In this document: piece by piece, positions 25,221 to 39,419 of the stretch
How the letters are laid out: every line of letters starts with the position of its first letter
How positions within the stretch are numbered: position 1 is the first letter of the stretch
DNA from: Niameybacter massiliensis
Lineage (GTDB): Bacteria > Bacillota > Clostridia > Lachnospirales > Cellulosilyticaceae
NCBI RefSeq assembly: GCF_001282685.1
Contig: NZ_LN875034.1
Location: 436,157 to 500,156, forward strand
DNA: 64,000 nt
Direction: 5' to 3'
Translations under genes and position numbers: made by a program
The notes under the pieces: model-generated
Told to the model about the DNA's origin: nothing
What the model saw: the letters and a program-made list of their open reading frames with translations, nothing else
Databases searched by the model: none

Positions 25221-27564
25221 ATTTTTTGATGGTGCAATGGGAACAGTGCTTCAGAATAAGGGGTTAAAGTTAGGTGAGATACCAGAACTTTTCAACTTTA
25301 CTCATAGAGAGTTAGTAGAACAAGTTCATTTAGATTACTTAGATGCAGGAGCAGACTGTGTAACAACCAATACTTTTGGAGCAAATCGCTATAAAATAAA
25401 TGAAACCAACTATACAGTTGAAGAAGTTATTACACAAGCAGTAGGTATTGCAAAAAGTGCAGTAAGTAAGAAAAATAAAGGTAAAGTTGTATTAGACATA
25501 GGTTCAACAGGGAAACTCATTGAACCAGTAGGGGATATTTCTTTTGAAGAAGCTTATGAAGTATTCAAAGAACAAGTTATAGCAGGAGAAAAAGCAGGAG
25601 CAGATATTATCCTTTTTGAGACCTTTACAGACTTATATGAGCTTAAGGCAGGGGTACTTGCAGCTAAAGAAAATACTTCATTACCTATCTTCTGTACCAT
25701 GACCTTTGAAGCAAATGGGAGAACCTTCTTTGGGACAAGTTTAGAAGCCATGGTATTAACGCTAGAAGCATTAGGTGTGGATGCACTTGGTATTAACTGT
25801 AGCTTAGGACCTAAAGAACTTGTACCATTAGTAGAGCAACTTGTAGGCTTAGCTTCTATCCCAGTACTCGTACAACCTAATGCTGGGTTGCCAGATATGA
25901 AGGATGGAAAAGCTGTTTATAATATTACAGAAGAAGAGTTTACACACTACATGGGTTACTTTGCAGAACTTGGTGTGAGTATTTTAGGTGGATGTTGTGG
26001 AACAAATCCGTCTTATATTAAAGGTGTTGTGGATAAAGTAAGTGACATTCAGCCTAAACCTATTGTACCTAAAAAATTATGTGGGATTTGTAGTAGTCAA
26101 AAAGCAGTATTTTTTGATGATGTAAGAATAATAGGAGAAAGACTGAATCCAACAGGTAAGAAGTTACTTCAACAAGCTTTAAGAGAAGATAATATGGATT
26201 ACATCCTTAGACTTGCACTAGAGCAAAAAGAAGAAGGCGCTGACTTACTCGATGTCAATATGGGATTACCTGATATAGATGAAGTTGGTATGCTTAAAAA
26301 AGCAATTAAACAAATACAAGGGGTAGTAGATTTGCCACTTCAAATTGATTCATCTAACGTTAAAGCATTAGAAGAATCTGTTCGTATTTATAATGGTAAA
26401 CCACTTATTAACTCAGTGAATGGTAAAAAGGAAAGTCTAGATGCTATTTTACCAATTGCTAAAAAGTATGGTGCAGCCGTATTAGGACTTACACTAGATG
26501 AAAAAGGTATTCCAAATACAGCTGAAGAAAGACTAGAAGTAGCAAGAATTATAGTTGAGGCAGCTAAGTCATACAATATACCTAAAGAGGACATCTTTAT
26601 AGATTGTCTTGTAGTTACAGCATCTGCACAGCAAGAATTAGTTTATGAGACATTAAGAGCTGTAAAATTAGTAAAAGAAGAGTTGGGTGTAAAGACAGTA
26701 CTTGGAGTAAGTAATGTGTCTTTTGGACTTCCAGCAAGACCAGCACTTAACCAAGCGATGCTTACAATGGCACTCTTACAAGGGTTAGATGCACCAATTA
26801 TGAATCCAAAGAATAAAGAAATGATAGAGGCTATTTTATCTTATAGAGTATTAGTAGGGAAAGATAAAGAATCAAAAGATTATATAGATTACTTTAGTAA
26901 ACAGCAAGAAGTCAGTAAGGAAGTATCTACAAGTAATGAATATACCCTTGAACAAGCCATTATTAAAGGGCTTAAAGAAGAAGCATACAAGATTACACAG
27001 CAATACTTAAAAGATTATGAACCACTAGAAATAGTAGAAAAGTTTATTGTACCTGCGCTTAACCAGGTTGGAGATGACTATGAAAAACAAGTGTTATACT
27101 TGCCACAGCTTATTAAGTCAGCAGAAGCAGCACAAAGTAGCTTTGAAGTATTAAAAGTAGCTATGATTAAAAATGGAGGAACACATCAAAGTGGGCCAAA
27201 AGTTATTTTAGCAACTGTACATGGAGACATTCATGATATAGGTAAAAATATCGTTAAGGTTATTATGCAAAACTATGGTTTTACAGTAATAGATTTAGGT
27301 AAGGATGTACCAACTGAAGCTGTTTTAGAAGCGGTTAAAAAGCATGAAGTTAAGTTAGTTGGACTCAGTGCACTTATGACAACGACAGTTGCAAGTATGA
27401 AAGAAACAATAGAAAGCTTGAAAAAAGTTGAACCAAAGTGTAAAGTTATAGTAGGAGGCGCAGTTCTTACACCAGAGTTGGCAGAATTCGTAGGTGCGGA
27501 CTTCTATGCAAAAGATGCTATGGAAACTGTAAGGATTAGCGAGAAAGTTTTCAAAGATCTTTAA
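25210..27564 (+). CDS. metH: Cobalamin-dependent methionine synthase, lacking its activation domain
   Basis: 784 aa from the GTG at 25210, favoured by GAGGTGAAAA just upstream; a GTG at 25201 would add three residues. A homocysteine methyltransferase domain (about 1-285) has DGAMGT and the zinc site GGCCGT. A pterin-binding domain (about 300-550) contains ERLNPTGKK. A B12 cap and a Rossmann domain (about 590-784) follow, with DIHDIGKN carrying the cobalt-ligating His, then GLSALMTTT and GGAVLTPEL. The C-terminal activation domain is absent and is encoded by the preceding gene, as in other Clostridia. Confidence 0.95.
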   Translation: MAVRFFDGAMGTVLQNKGLKLGEIPELFNFTHRELVEQVHLDYLDAGADCVTTNTFGANRYKINETNYTVEEVITQAVGIAKSAVSKKNKGKVVLDIGSTGKLIEPVGDISFEEAYEVFKEQVIAGEKAGADIILFETFTDLYELKAGVLAAKENTSLPIFCTMTFEANGRTFFGTSLEAMVLTLEALGVDALGINCSLGPKELVPLVEQLVGLASIPVLVQPNAGLPDMKDGKAVYNITEEEFTHYMGYFAELGVSILGGCCGTNPSYIKGVVDKVSDIQPKPIVPKKLCGICSSQKAVFFDDVRIIGERLNPTGKKLLQQALREDNMDYILRLALEQKEEGADLLDVNMGLPDIDEVGMLKKAIKQIQGVVDLPLQIDSSNVKALEESVRIYNGKPLINSVNGKKESLDAILPIAKKYGAAVLGLTLDEKGIPNTAEERLEVARIIVEAAKSYNIPKEDIFIDCLVVTASAQQELVYETLRAVKLVKEELGVKTVLGVSNVSFGLPARPALNQAMLTMALLQGLDAPIMNPKNKEMIEAILSYRVLVGKDKESKDYIDYFSKQQEVSKEVSTSNEYTLEQAIIKGLKEEAYKITQQYLKDYEPLEIVEKFIVPALNQVGDDYEKQVLYLPQLIKSAEAAQSSFEVLKVAMIKNGGTHQSGPKVILATVHGDIHDIGKNIVKVIMQNYGFTVIDLGKDVPTEAVLEAVKKHEVKLVGLSALMTTTVASMKETIESLKKVEPKCKVIVGGAVLTPELAEFVGADFYAKDAMETVRISEKVFKDL

Positions 27565-27644
27565 TGCATAAGCTAAAACTTGACGATAAATAAAATAGTT
27601 ACTAAATAAAGCAACTACATTGTAGGACCAGGGGAGGGACCGCG

Positions 27645-28703
27645 ATGAATGAAGTGGCTGCAAGACAAATGGTTACAATAGGCAACCTTGAGAAAGAACT
27701 TCAAGCGCAAAAAGGCATGCTATGGGTACTAGGGGAAATCATTAAAGTCGCTAACAATATTGGATCTTTTAAAGCTTTGATGAATGCGATGACAGATATG
27801 CTTATGGGGGTAACAGGTGTTAACGCCTGTTATCTATGGGCGTATCATGGAGATCGTATTAAAGTCTATTATAGAAGTACGGAATTTAATAATGAGTTTT
27901 TAGAGCTAGATGAAAGTACAATCAGTAAAGAAATTAAAATTCTAAGAAATACTTATATCTATACAGAAGAAGAAATAGAATATCCTATTATAGAAGGTGC
28001 AAGTATTCCACAGTCTAGATTAGTTGTACCACTTATGAACTTTGTTGATGAGAGTGTAATAGGAGGCTTAGTATTAGAACATGGACAAGCTAACTTTTTT
28101 ACTGCAAATAATAGAGTATTTTTTGAAACACTAGCTACATTTATTGCTTCTAATACAATGAATTCTAGATTGTATGAACAAGTGTCACAAGAATCGAAAA
28201 AGGATCCGCTTACAGGTGTTTATAATAGAAGGCAGCTAAATCGTATGATTGAACAGCTTATTAAAAATTATGAGCTATTAACAATAGGGATTTTTGATTC
28301 AGATAACTTTAAAGCAGTAAATGATTTATTGGGGCATAGAAAGGGCGATGAAGTACTTCAAGCCATTTCTCATGCTGCAACAGAAGCTATAAGTAGATAT
28401 AATGGAAAAGTTATCCGTTATGGGGGGGATGAGTTTGTACTCCTACTTCCTTTAGCGTTAGAAGAAGGGATGAAAGTCTTTAGAGGGTTTCAACAATCAG
28501 TACCTGAGCTTGTAACAATCAAAGATATTAATATTCCCGTAACGATAACAATGGGTGTATCTGCTTATCCAGATACCAAAGTAGATAAAAAAGATTTAGT
28601 ACACTTAGCTGATAAGGCCTTACTAAGAGGCAAAGATTTAGGAAAGAATTGTATAATGCTCGTAGGAGAAGAGGACTTTGGAGAGAGCGAAGAGGTGTTA
28701 TAA
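27645..28703 (+). CDS. GAF-GGDEF diguanylate cyclase
   Basis: 352 aa, soluble. A GAF-like sensory domain spans about 20-170. The GGDEF domain (about 185-345) starts DPLTGVYNRR and has an intact catalytic YGGDEF followed by VLLLPL. It should make cyclic di-GMP from two GTP. No inhibitory RxxD motif is obvious before the active site. GGGAGGG precedes the ATG. It lies 80 bp after metH without a clear terminator between. The HD-GYP gene at 10044 encodes the opposite activity. Confidence 0.92.
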   Translation: MNEVAARQMVTIGNLEKELQAQKGMLWVLGEIIKVANNIGSFKALMNAMTDMLMGVTGVNACYLWAYHGDRIKVYYRSTEFNNEFLELDESTISKEIKILRNTYIYTEEEIEYPIIEGASIPQSRLVVPLMNFVDESVIGGLVLEHGQANFFTANNRVFFETLATFIASNTMNSRLYEQVSQESKKDPLTGVYNRRQLNRMIEQLIKNYELLTIGIFDSDNFKAVNDLLGHRKGDEVLQAISHAATEAISRYNGKVIRYGGDEFVLLLPLALEEGMKVFRGFQQSVPELVTIKDINIPVTITMGVSAYPDTKVDKKDLVHLADKALLRGKDLGKNCIMLVGEEDFGESEEVL

Positions 28704-28714
28704 AACGCCTCTTT
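28691..28714 (+). terminator. Terminator overlapping the end of the GGDEF gene
   Basis: AGAGGTGTT and AACGCCTCT form the stem around the stop codon, followed by TTTTTT. Confidence 0.85.
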
Positions 28715-28733
28715 TTTATGTTAATAAAATAAG

Positions 28734-28766
28734 AATACTAAAATGAACAAAAGTCATTTTAGTATT
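28734..28766. other. Perfect 13-bp hairpin upstream of wecB
   Basis: AATACTAAAATGA (28734-28746) and its exact complement (28754-28766) surround a 7-nt loop. No T run follows. It could be an operator or a second, weaker terminator. The rest of 28767-28999 holds no gene; a possible -10 (TATAAT, 28942-28947) lies before wecB. Confidence 0.4.
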
Positions 28767-28999
28767 AGACAGTAAGAATCTAGAAATGTTATAATGCAAG
28801 AGAATTAGAGTGCGGCGTAATTTTATATAAGATTCAATATAATCCAACTTATACATAAAGCATTTACAATTGTATGATTATAATGGTAAAGTAGTAAGGA
28901 TTAAAAGCTGGTTTTTTTTATATACGTACATATTATTACAATATAATAAACACAATAGAAATAAGTACTATATTGCTAATAGGATAGGAGAGTAAAGAA

Positions 29000-30166
29000 A
29001 TGGACCAAAAGATCCGTGTTATGAGTGTTTTTGGAACAAGACCAGAAGCAATTAAAATGGCACCTTTAGTAAAAGAACTTGAAAAAAATGACAACATAGA
29101 GAATCTAGTGTGTGTAACAGCTCAACATCGTGAGATGCTCGACCAAGTATTAGAGATATTTGACATTAAACCAGATTATGACTTAAATATCATGAAAGAT
29201 AGACAAACATTAACAGGTATTACAACACGTGTTTTAGAAGGAATGGAAGGGGTACTTGAAGAAGCAAAACCAGATATTGTACTTGTACATGGGGATACTT
29301 CAACAACTTTCGTTACTGCACTTGCTGCCTTCTATAAACAAATTCCAGTTGGACATGTTGAGGCAGGACTTCGTACATATAACATATACGAACCGTTCCC
29401 AGAAGAGATGAACAGAAAATTAGCAGGCGCTATTGCTACGTTACACTTTTCACCAACACCACTTGCAAAAGGGAATTTATTACGTGAAGCCGTAGATGAA
29501 AAAGCAATTTATGTAACAGGCAATACTGTTATTGATGCACTTAAAACAACAATTAGTGAAGATTATCATTTTACAGTAGATATATTAAATGGTATCGATT
29601 ATGCAAATAAACGTGTTATTACTATGACAGCACATAGAAGAGAGAATTTAGGAGAGCCTTTACGTAACATTTGTGAGGCTGTTAAAGCAATTGCTAATGA
29701 ATTTAGTGATGTTGAAGTTGTCTATGCTGTTCATAAGAATCCAGCTGTACGTGACGTAGCCTATGAAATCTTAGGAGACTTACAAAACGTACATCTTATA
29801 GAGCCACTTGATCTTAAAGATATGCATAACTTAATGCAAAGATCTTATTTAGTTCTTACTGATTCAGGCGGACTTCAAGAAGAAGTACCTTCTATGGGTA
29901 AACCAGTTCTTGTCCTTCGTAATGTAACAGAAAGACCAGAAGGTATTGAGGCTGGTACACTTAAACTTGCAGGTGTAGAAAAAGAAACAATTTATAACTT
30001 AACGAAAGAACTTCTTACAGATGAAGTTGTTTATAAAGAAATGGCACAGGCCAAAAATCCATTTGGTGATGGAGAAGCATCAAGACGTATTGTTGAAGCA
30101 ATCCTTTCTTATTTTATAGAAGGTTCACCTCGTCCAGATGATTATATTTATAATGCTAAGAAGTAG
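29000..30166 (+). CDS. wecB: UDP-N-acetylglucosamine 2-epimerase (non-hydrolysing)
   Basis: 388 aa. It interconverts UDP-GlcNAc and UDP-ManNAc, supplying ManNAc for teichoic acid or capsule linkage units. Motifs of the family are FGTRPEAIKMAPL near the start, VCVTAQHREMLDQVL, VHGDTSTTF, GHVEAGLRT, EEMNRK and TDSGGLQEEVPSMGKPVLVLR. The length is normal. AGGAGAG precedes the ATG. The gene lies directly before the ATP synthase operon, the same neighbourhood as mnaA in Bacillus; atpZ begins 9 bp after its stop. Confidence 0.95.
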   Translation: MDQKIRVMSVFGTRPEAIKMAPLVKELEKNDNIENLVCVTAQHREMLDQVLEIFDIKPDYDLNIMKDRQTLTGITTRVLEGMEGVLEEAKPDIVLVHGDTSTTFVTALAAFYKQIPVGHVEAGLRTYNIYEPFPEEMNRKLAGAIATLHFSPTPLAKGNLLREAVDEKAIYVTGNTVIDALKTTISEDYHFTVDILNGIDYANKRVITMTAHRRENLGEPLRNICEAVKAIANEFSDVEVVYAVHKNPAVRDVAYEILGDLQNVHLIEPLDLKDMHNLMQRSYLVLTDSGGLQEEVPSMGKPVLVLRNVTERPEGIEAGTLKLAGVEKETIYNLTKELLTDEVVYKEMAQAKNPFGDGEASRRIVEAILSYFIEGSPRPDDYIYNAKK

Positions 30167-30175
30167 GTGGAAATC

Positions 30176-30409
30176 ATGAAGCAACGAGGCTGGATAAGAG
30201 CATTAGCCCTTCTAGAACAAGTTGGTTTTTCCATGGCTGTTCCTATCTTTTTATGTGTATTTTTAGGGATTTTTATAGATAATACCACTAACAAATCTCC
30301 CTTATTCCTGATTATTTTTATATTACTAGGAGTAGGGGCCGCTTTTCGTAATTTATTCTATATAATAGGAAAAGAAGCTAAGAGAGGAGAAAAAGAGAGA
30401 GATGAATAA
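30176..30409 (+). CDS. atpZ: AtpZ/AtpI-family small membrane protein
   Basis: 77 aa from the ATG at 30176, which has AGGTGG 7 bp upstream; the GTG three codons earlier is less likely. Two membrane helices (about 13-32 and 39-61) are joined by a short loop with DNTTNKSP, and the tail is highly charged (KEAKRGEKERDE). Proteins of this type sit at the head of atp operons and are thought to help divalent cation supply or c-ring assembly. It overlaps the next gene by 8 bp. Confidence 0.8.
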   Translation: MKQRGWIRALALLEQVGFSMAVPIFLCVFLGIFIDNTTNKSPLFLIIFILLGVGAAFRNLFYIIGKEAKRGEKERDE

Positions 30410-30767
30410 GGCATATATTAAACAACATTTAATGCAAGTTACAATGGTTGCCTTTTCGCTTGTTGTTTATGGAATCGGAATGTTTTTTACTTCAGATTCA
30501 TTAGCATGGACAACGGGAATCTTTTTGGGACTAGTCATTGCACTTCTTAAATTAAGGCTTATGGAACTCACTTTTACTAAGGCTGTTGCTATGCCAGAAG
30601 GTAAGGCTAAAAATTATACACAAAGACACTATATGTTACGTTATTTAGTAACAGGTCTTGTATTATTCATAGCAGCTTTATCTCCAAGTGTTAGTCTAAT
30701 AGGCGTGTTCTTTGGACTGATTTCTATGAAAGTAGGAGCATATGCACAGTTAGGTGTAAGAAACTAA
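30402..30767 (+). CDS. atpI: ATP synthase subunit I
   Basis: 121 aa with four predicted helices (about 10-28, 34-52, 74-92 and 97-115). The layout, size and place between atpZ and atpB match the AtpI proteins that help assemble the Na+ ATP synthase c-ring in acetogens and other Clostridia. The conserved basic segment YTQRHYMLRY lies before the third helix. It overlaps atpZ by 8 bp, so it is translationally coupled. Confidence 0.82.
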   Translation: MNKAYIKQHLMQVTMVAFSLVVYGIGMFFTSDSLAWTTGIFLGLVIALLKLRLMELTFTKAVAMPEGKAKNYTQRHYMLRYLVTGLVLFIAALSPSVSLIGVFFGLISMKVGAYAQLGVRN

Positions 30768-30780
30768 TTATTTTAGCAAC

Positions 30781-30796
30781 AAGAGCGTAAGCTCTT
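30781..30796 (+). other. Intercistronic hairpin between atpI and atpB
   Basis: AAGAGC-gtaa-GCTCTT forms a compact stem in the 65-bp gap. There is no T run; it may protect or separate mRNA segments. Confidence 0.45.
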
Positions 30797-30832
30797 TAGC
30801 ATAGAAATTTATATGGAAAGGAGAGTGAGTAG

Positions 30833-32087
<1,255 letters not shown>

Positions 32088-32102
32088 GAACAAAAACATT
32101 AA

Positions 32103-32420
<318 letters not shown>

Positions 32421-32468
32421 TAAAAACATAGTAAGCGGTATAAGACATAGAAAGGAGGGAATTTCCCT

Positions 32469-32974
32469 TTGAGCTCAAAAATTATTGAATTTTCCATGCA
32501 AACAGGATGGGAATGGTTTGTGCAGCTTCTTGCTCTATTTCTAATTATTGCAATTCTAGCGAAGTTATTATTTAAACCAGTAAGTGAGTTTTTAGATAAA
32601 CGTCAAGCAATGATTGCAGCAGAAGTAAATGGTGCTACAAATGCTAAAAAAGATGCAGAAAGCCTTAAAAAAGATTACCAAAGTAAACTTGTTAATATCG
32701 AGGCAGAAGCTAGTGAAATATTAAAACAAGCAAGAGCAAAAGCATTAGTCCGTGAAGAAGAAATTATTAACGAGGCTAAAAAAGAAGCTGAAGCCATTAA
32801 AGAAAAAGCATTTAAAGATATCGAACTTGAAAAAGAACGTGTTCAATCTGAGATGAAACAAGAAATGATCGAAGTAGCTACACTTATGGCAAGTAAGTTT
32901 GTAGCTGAATCAATGAGTGCAGATAAACAAAATGCATTAGTTGATGATATGATTAAAGAGATGGGGGATGTACA

Positions 32975-32987
<13 letters not shown>
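32469..32987 (+). CDS. atpF: ATP synthase subunit b
   Basis: 172 aa from a TTG start behind AAAGGAGGG. One N-terminal membrane helix (about 15-37, after GWEWFVQL) is followed by a long charged coiled coil (about 45-150) that forms the peripheral stalk. The stem begins LFKPVSEFLDKRQ, typical for b. The last 13 bp overlap atpH. The first 20 residues recur in the small protein encoded at 15294. Confidence 0.93.
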
Positions 32988-35052
<2,065 letters not shown>

Positions 35053-35075
35053 TTTAGAAAGAAGAGGTGCGGTAG

Positions 35076-35936
35076 ATGGCGTCTTTACAAGCAATTAAAG
35101 GACGAATTAAAAGTGTAAACAGCACCAAACAAATTACCAATGCCATGAATCTTGTAGCTACAGCTAAGCTGACTAAAGCAAAAGATGCAGCATTTAAAAC
35201 AAGACCATTCTTTACTGAAGTTCAAAAAGTAATTAAATCAATTGCTAAAAACTCAGAGAATGTAAATTCACCACTTCTTCGTGAAAATGGGTCAAATGCA
35301 AAAGGCTATATTGTTATAGCCGGAGATAAAGGGCTTGCTGGTGGATACAATTCAAACATTGGTAAATTAGTATTAAATCATATAACTAATAAAGACGAAA
35401 CTCGTCTTGTTACAGTAGGAAAGAAATCAAGAGAGTTCTTTAGAGCAAGACACTTTGATATTGCTAAAGAAGTTATTGGAGTTTCAGGAGAACCTACGTA
35501 TAATGATGCAAGAGAAATTGCTGATTATGCTATAGATTTATTTGCTAAAGGTGAAGTTGGAGAAGTATATTTAGCTTATACAGCATTCAAATCTACAATC
35601 CAACAAGAACCAACTTTGATTCGTCTATTACCAGTAGATATATCAGAAATAGAAGAACCAGAAACAGAAGGTCCAAAAGATTTATTAATCTATGAACCTT
35701 CACCAGAAGCTGTACTTAACTACTTAATGCCAAGATACGTAACAGATGTTATTTATGGAGGATTAGTAGAATCAAGTGCAAGTGAACAAGGTGCAAGAAT
35801 GACAGCGATGGATTCAGCTACAGAAAATGCAAACGAAATGATTGCAAAACTTGAAATTGAATCTAACCGTGCACGTCAAGCAGCGATTACACAAGAGTTA
35901 TCTGAAATCGTAGGTGGAGCTGCTGCCCTTAAGTAA
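35076..35936 (+). CDS. atpG: ATP synthase subunit gamma
   Basis: 286 aa. The central rotor shaft of F1. It begins MASLQAIKGRIKSVNSTKQIT, a family hallmark, and ends with the helix IESNRARQAAITQELSEIVGGAAAL. The Rossmann-like middle has GDKGLAGGYNSNI. AAGAGGTG precedes the ATG. It lies between alpha and beta as in all F-type operons. Confidence 0.96.
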   Translation: MASLQAIKGRIKSVNSTKQITNAMNLVATAKLTKAKDAAFKTRPFFTEVQKVIKSIAKNSENVNSPLLRENGSNAKGYIVIAGDKGLAGGYNSNIGKLVLNHITNKDETRLVTVGKKSREFFRARHFDIAKEVIGVSGEPTYNDAREIADYAIDLFAKGEVGEVYLAYTAFKSTIQQEPTLIRLLPVDISEIEEPETEGPKDLLIYEPSPEAVLNYLMPRYVTDVIYGGLVESSASEQGARMTAMDSATENANEMIAKLEIESNRARQAAITQELSEIVGGAAALK

Positions 35937-35940
35937 TTAA

Positions 35941-37353
<1,413 letters not shown>

Positions 37354-37362
37354 GTGATGACT

Positions 37363-37761
37363 ATGGCAGAAAATAAATTAAGCCTTCAAATCATAACACC
37401 GACTAGATCAGTATTAAACATTAAAGTTGATAGTGTTGTATTACGTACACTAGATGGCGATATGGGTGTGTACTACGATCATGAGCCAGTTGTTACACTT
37501 CTTAACTACGGTATTTTACGTTACAAAGTGGACGGTAAAGTTCACAAAGTAACAACAATGGGTGGTTTTGCAGAAGTAACAGAGGACAAAGTAGTAGTAC
37601 TTACAGATGCATCAGAATTAGAAGAAGAAATCGACTTTGCACGTGCCGAGGCAGCTAAAGAACGTGCAGAGGGACGTGTAGGTCATAATGACTTAGATAT
37701 GCGTCGTGCAGAAATTGCACTTCGTAAATCACTTGTACGTTTAGATTTAAAAAAGAAATAG
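37363..37761 (+). CDS. atpC: ATP synthase subunit epsilon
   Basis: 132 aa from the ATG at 37363, since AGGTGA lies 5-7 bp upstream; two earlier in-frame starts (GTG 37354, ATG 37357) are too close to that site. The N-terminal beta sandwich has LDGDMGVYYDHEPVVTLLNYG, the epsilon signature, and GGFAEVTEDKVVVLTDASE. A helical hairpin of about 40 residues follows. It couples the rotor to the ring and restrains ATP hydrolysis. A terminator ends the operon. Confidence 0.94.
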   Translation: MAENKLSLQIITPTRSVLNIKVDSVVLRTLDGDMGVYYDHEPVVTLLNYGILRYKVDGKVHKVTTMGGFAEVTEDKVVVLTDASELEEEIDFARAEAAKERAEGRVGHNDLDMRRAEIALRKSLVRLDLKKK

Positions 37762-37767
37762 ATTAAA

Positions 37768-37801
37768 AAGAGGTGCTACCTTAGGGTGGCACCTTCTTTT
37801 A
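37768..37801 (+). terminator. Terminator of the ATP synthase operon
   Basis: GAGGTGCTACC pairs with GGTGGCACCTTC around TTAG and is followed by TTTTAT, 9 bp past the atpC stop. Confidence 0.88.
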
Positions 37802-37831
37802 TATTTATATATAGTAGGAGGCGTTTGAAGT

Positions 37832-38212
37832 ATGACAAAAGTAAGTAATGAAGTTGATCACTATATCGCAGCTCTTTCTGGTATAGAACAAGACTGGGTG
37901 TGCTTTTTTGTAGAATATATGCGTGAAAAACATTCGGATTTGGAAGAAGTGATTTCCTTTCAAATGCCCACTTACAAACTTGGTAGTGGGAAACTACGAA
38001 ATTATATTGCATTTTCACCAGCTAAAAATCACTTTTCTTTGCACTCCATGGATTTTGAGTATATTGGAATGCTTAAAGAAAAACTCGTAAAACCAGGAAA
38101 AGGTAAAGGGTGTGTAAATGTTAAATATACAAGTCTAGAAGAGAGAGAAATTTTAGTTGAGGCAATTGAAGAAATTATTAAGCGTAAAAAGTTAGCATCC
38201 TACGGGAAATGA
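37832..38212 (+). CDS. DUF1801-family protein
   Basis: 126 aa, soluble. The pattern VDHYIAALSG...EYMREKHSDLEEVISFQMPTYKL, IAFSPAKNHFSLH and the basic C-terminal helix IEEIIKRKKLASYGK fit the DUF1801 (YdhG/YdeI-like) fold. Some members have been proposed as iron chaperones, but no firm function is known. TAGGAGG precedes the ATG. It stands alone after the ATP synthase operon. Confidence 0.78.
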   Translation: MTKVSNEVDHYIAALSGIEQDWVCFFVEYMREKHSDLEEVISFQMPTYKLGSGKLRNYIAFSPAKNHFSLHSMDFEYIGMLKEKLVKPGKGKGCVNVKYTSLEEREILVEAIEEIIKRKKLASYGK

Positions 38213-38469
38213 GATGGTAGAAAGTTGATCTAGCAAATGAGATGACGAGAATAGAGGAATTAAAGGGGGATTTTTAAGAAGTTACTATTATTATAAAACA
38301 TAAAATAAAGAGAAAATATTTCCCGGGAAGTAGAAAAAAGGAGAATTAAGGGAGACAATACATGGATTTTTTTATAAGGGTATATTAAAATAGATTTAAC
38401 AGACTAAGATTATAAAGAAAAGTAATCAAATAGAGTCCATAGAGAGAGAAAAGTAGTAGGAGGACGAGG
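38213..38469. other. Intergenic region, nothing recognised
   Basis: 257 bp of AT-rich DNA between the DUF1801 gene and the BadF-type gene. Apart from the TAGGAGG ribosome site just before 38470 I see no gene, clear hairpin or repeat. Confidence 0.5.
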
Positions 38470-39396
38470 ATGTATTTATTAGGCCTAGATGGTGGGGAAA
38501 CAAAAACTCATTGTATTATTGGTGATGAAGCGGGGAATATATTTGCTGAAGGTTTTGGGGGACCAGCAAATTATCAAACAGTGGGGGTAGAAACAACAAG
38601 ACATTCTATAATAACAGCAATATCAAGAGCTCTAAGTAAATTGAGTATAAAAATAACAGATATTACTCATGGAATTATCGGACTTGCGGGGGTAGATGGA
38701 GAAAATGATTTAAAAATAATTAATCAAATTTGTAGTTCGGTATTTAACAATGTACCATATGAAATTTACAATGATTGTTGGTTAGTACTTCGAGTAGGGA
38801 GTGATGAAAACTGGGGTGTTGTAAGTGTTTGTGGCCGTGGTCATGGATGTATGGGGAGAACAAGAGAAGGCAAGGAAGTACAATTACGAAATAAAGTTTA
38901 TATGATAGGAAACAGGGGCGGTGGAACGGAAGTAGTATATGAAGCATTGCATCATACTTTTAGAGCAGATGAAGGCGTAGGGCCAACTACAAGGTTGCAA
39001 GAAGAAATTCCTAAAATTCTAGGTGTAGAGACAATGGAAGACGTAGATATATTGATTAGAGATCATGGATATAGTATAGAAGGCTTAACTCAAATACCAT
39101 TCCTCTTATCTAGATTAGCAAGAGAAGAAGATGAGGTAGCCCAAAATATTATTATTGAAAATGGCAAAGCCATAGGCAAAAGTGCTGCTTCAGTTATTAA
39201 GCAGTTAAATTTTCAACACACAGAAGTACCTATTGTTGTGGGAGGAAGTGCTTTTGTCGAAGATAATCCATTATTCATTGATGCGTATAGATTAGAAGTA
39301 CATAGGGTAGCACCCCATGCGAGGTTTACAGTAATAGATAAACGTCCTGTTATAGGAGCTTATTACTTAGCTATTGATAAATTTAAAAATAAATAA
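38470..39396 (+). CDS. BadF/BcrA-family ATPase, N-acetylglucosamine-kinase-like
   Basis: 308 aa of the actin/hexokinase ATPase fold. The phosphate-1 loop is GLDGGETKTHC (about 4-14), phosphate-2 follows SVCGRGHGCMGR, and GGSAFVEDNP is the adenosine motif. Single-domain proteins of this length and motif set are mostly amino-sugar kinases like human NAGK, while longer ones activate benzoyl-CoA reductases; the kinase assignment is therefore favoured but unproven. A PTS or glycosidase neighbour that would name the sugar is missing. TAGGAGG precedes the ATG. Confidence 0.8.
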   Translation: MYLLGLDGGETKTHCIIGDEAGNIFAEGFGGPANYQTVGVETTRHSIITAISRALSKLSIKITDITHGIIGLAGVDGENDLKIINQICSSVFNNVPYEIYNDCWLVLRVGSDENWGVVSVCGRGHGCMGRTREGKEVQLRNKVYMIGNRGGGTEVVYEALHHTFRADEGVGPTTRLQEEIPKILGVETMEDVDILIRDHGYSIEGLTQIPFLLSRLAREEDEVAQNIIIENGKAIGKSAASVIKQLNFQHTEVPIVVGGSAFVEDNPLFIDAYRLEVHRVAPHARFTVIDKRPVIGAYYLAIDKFKNK

Positions 39397-39419
39397 AAGT
39401 GATTAAACCATACATAAAA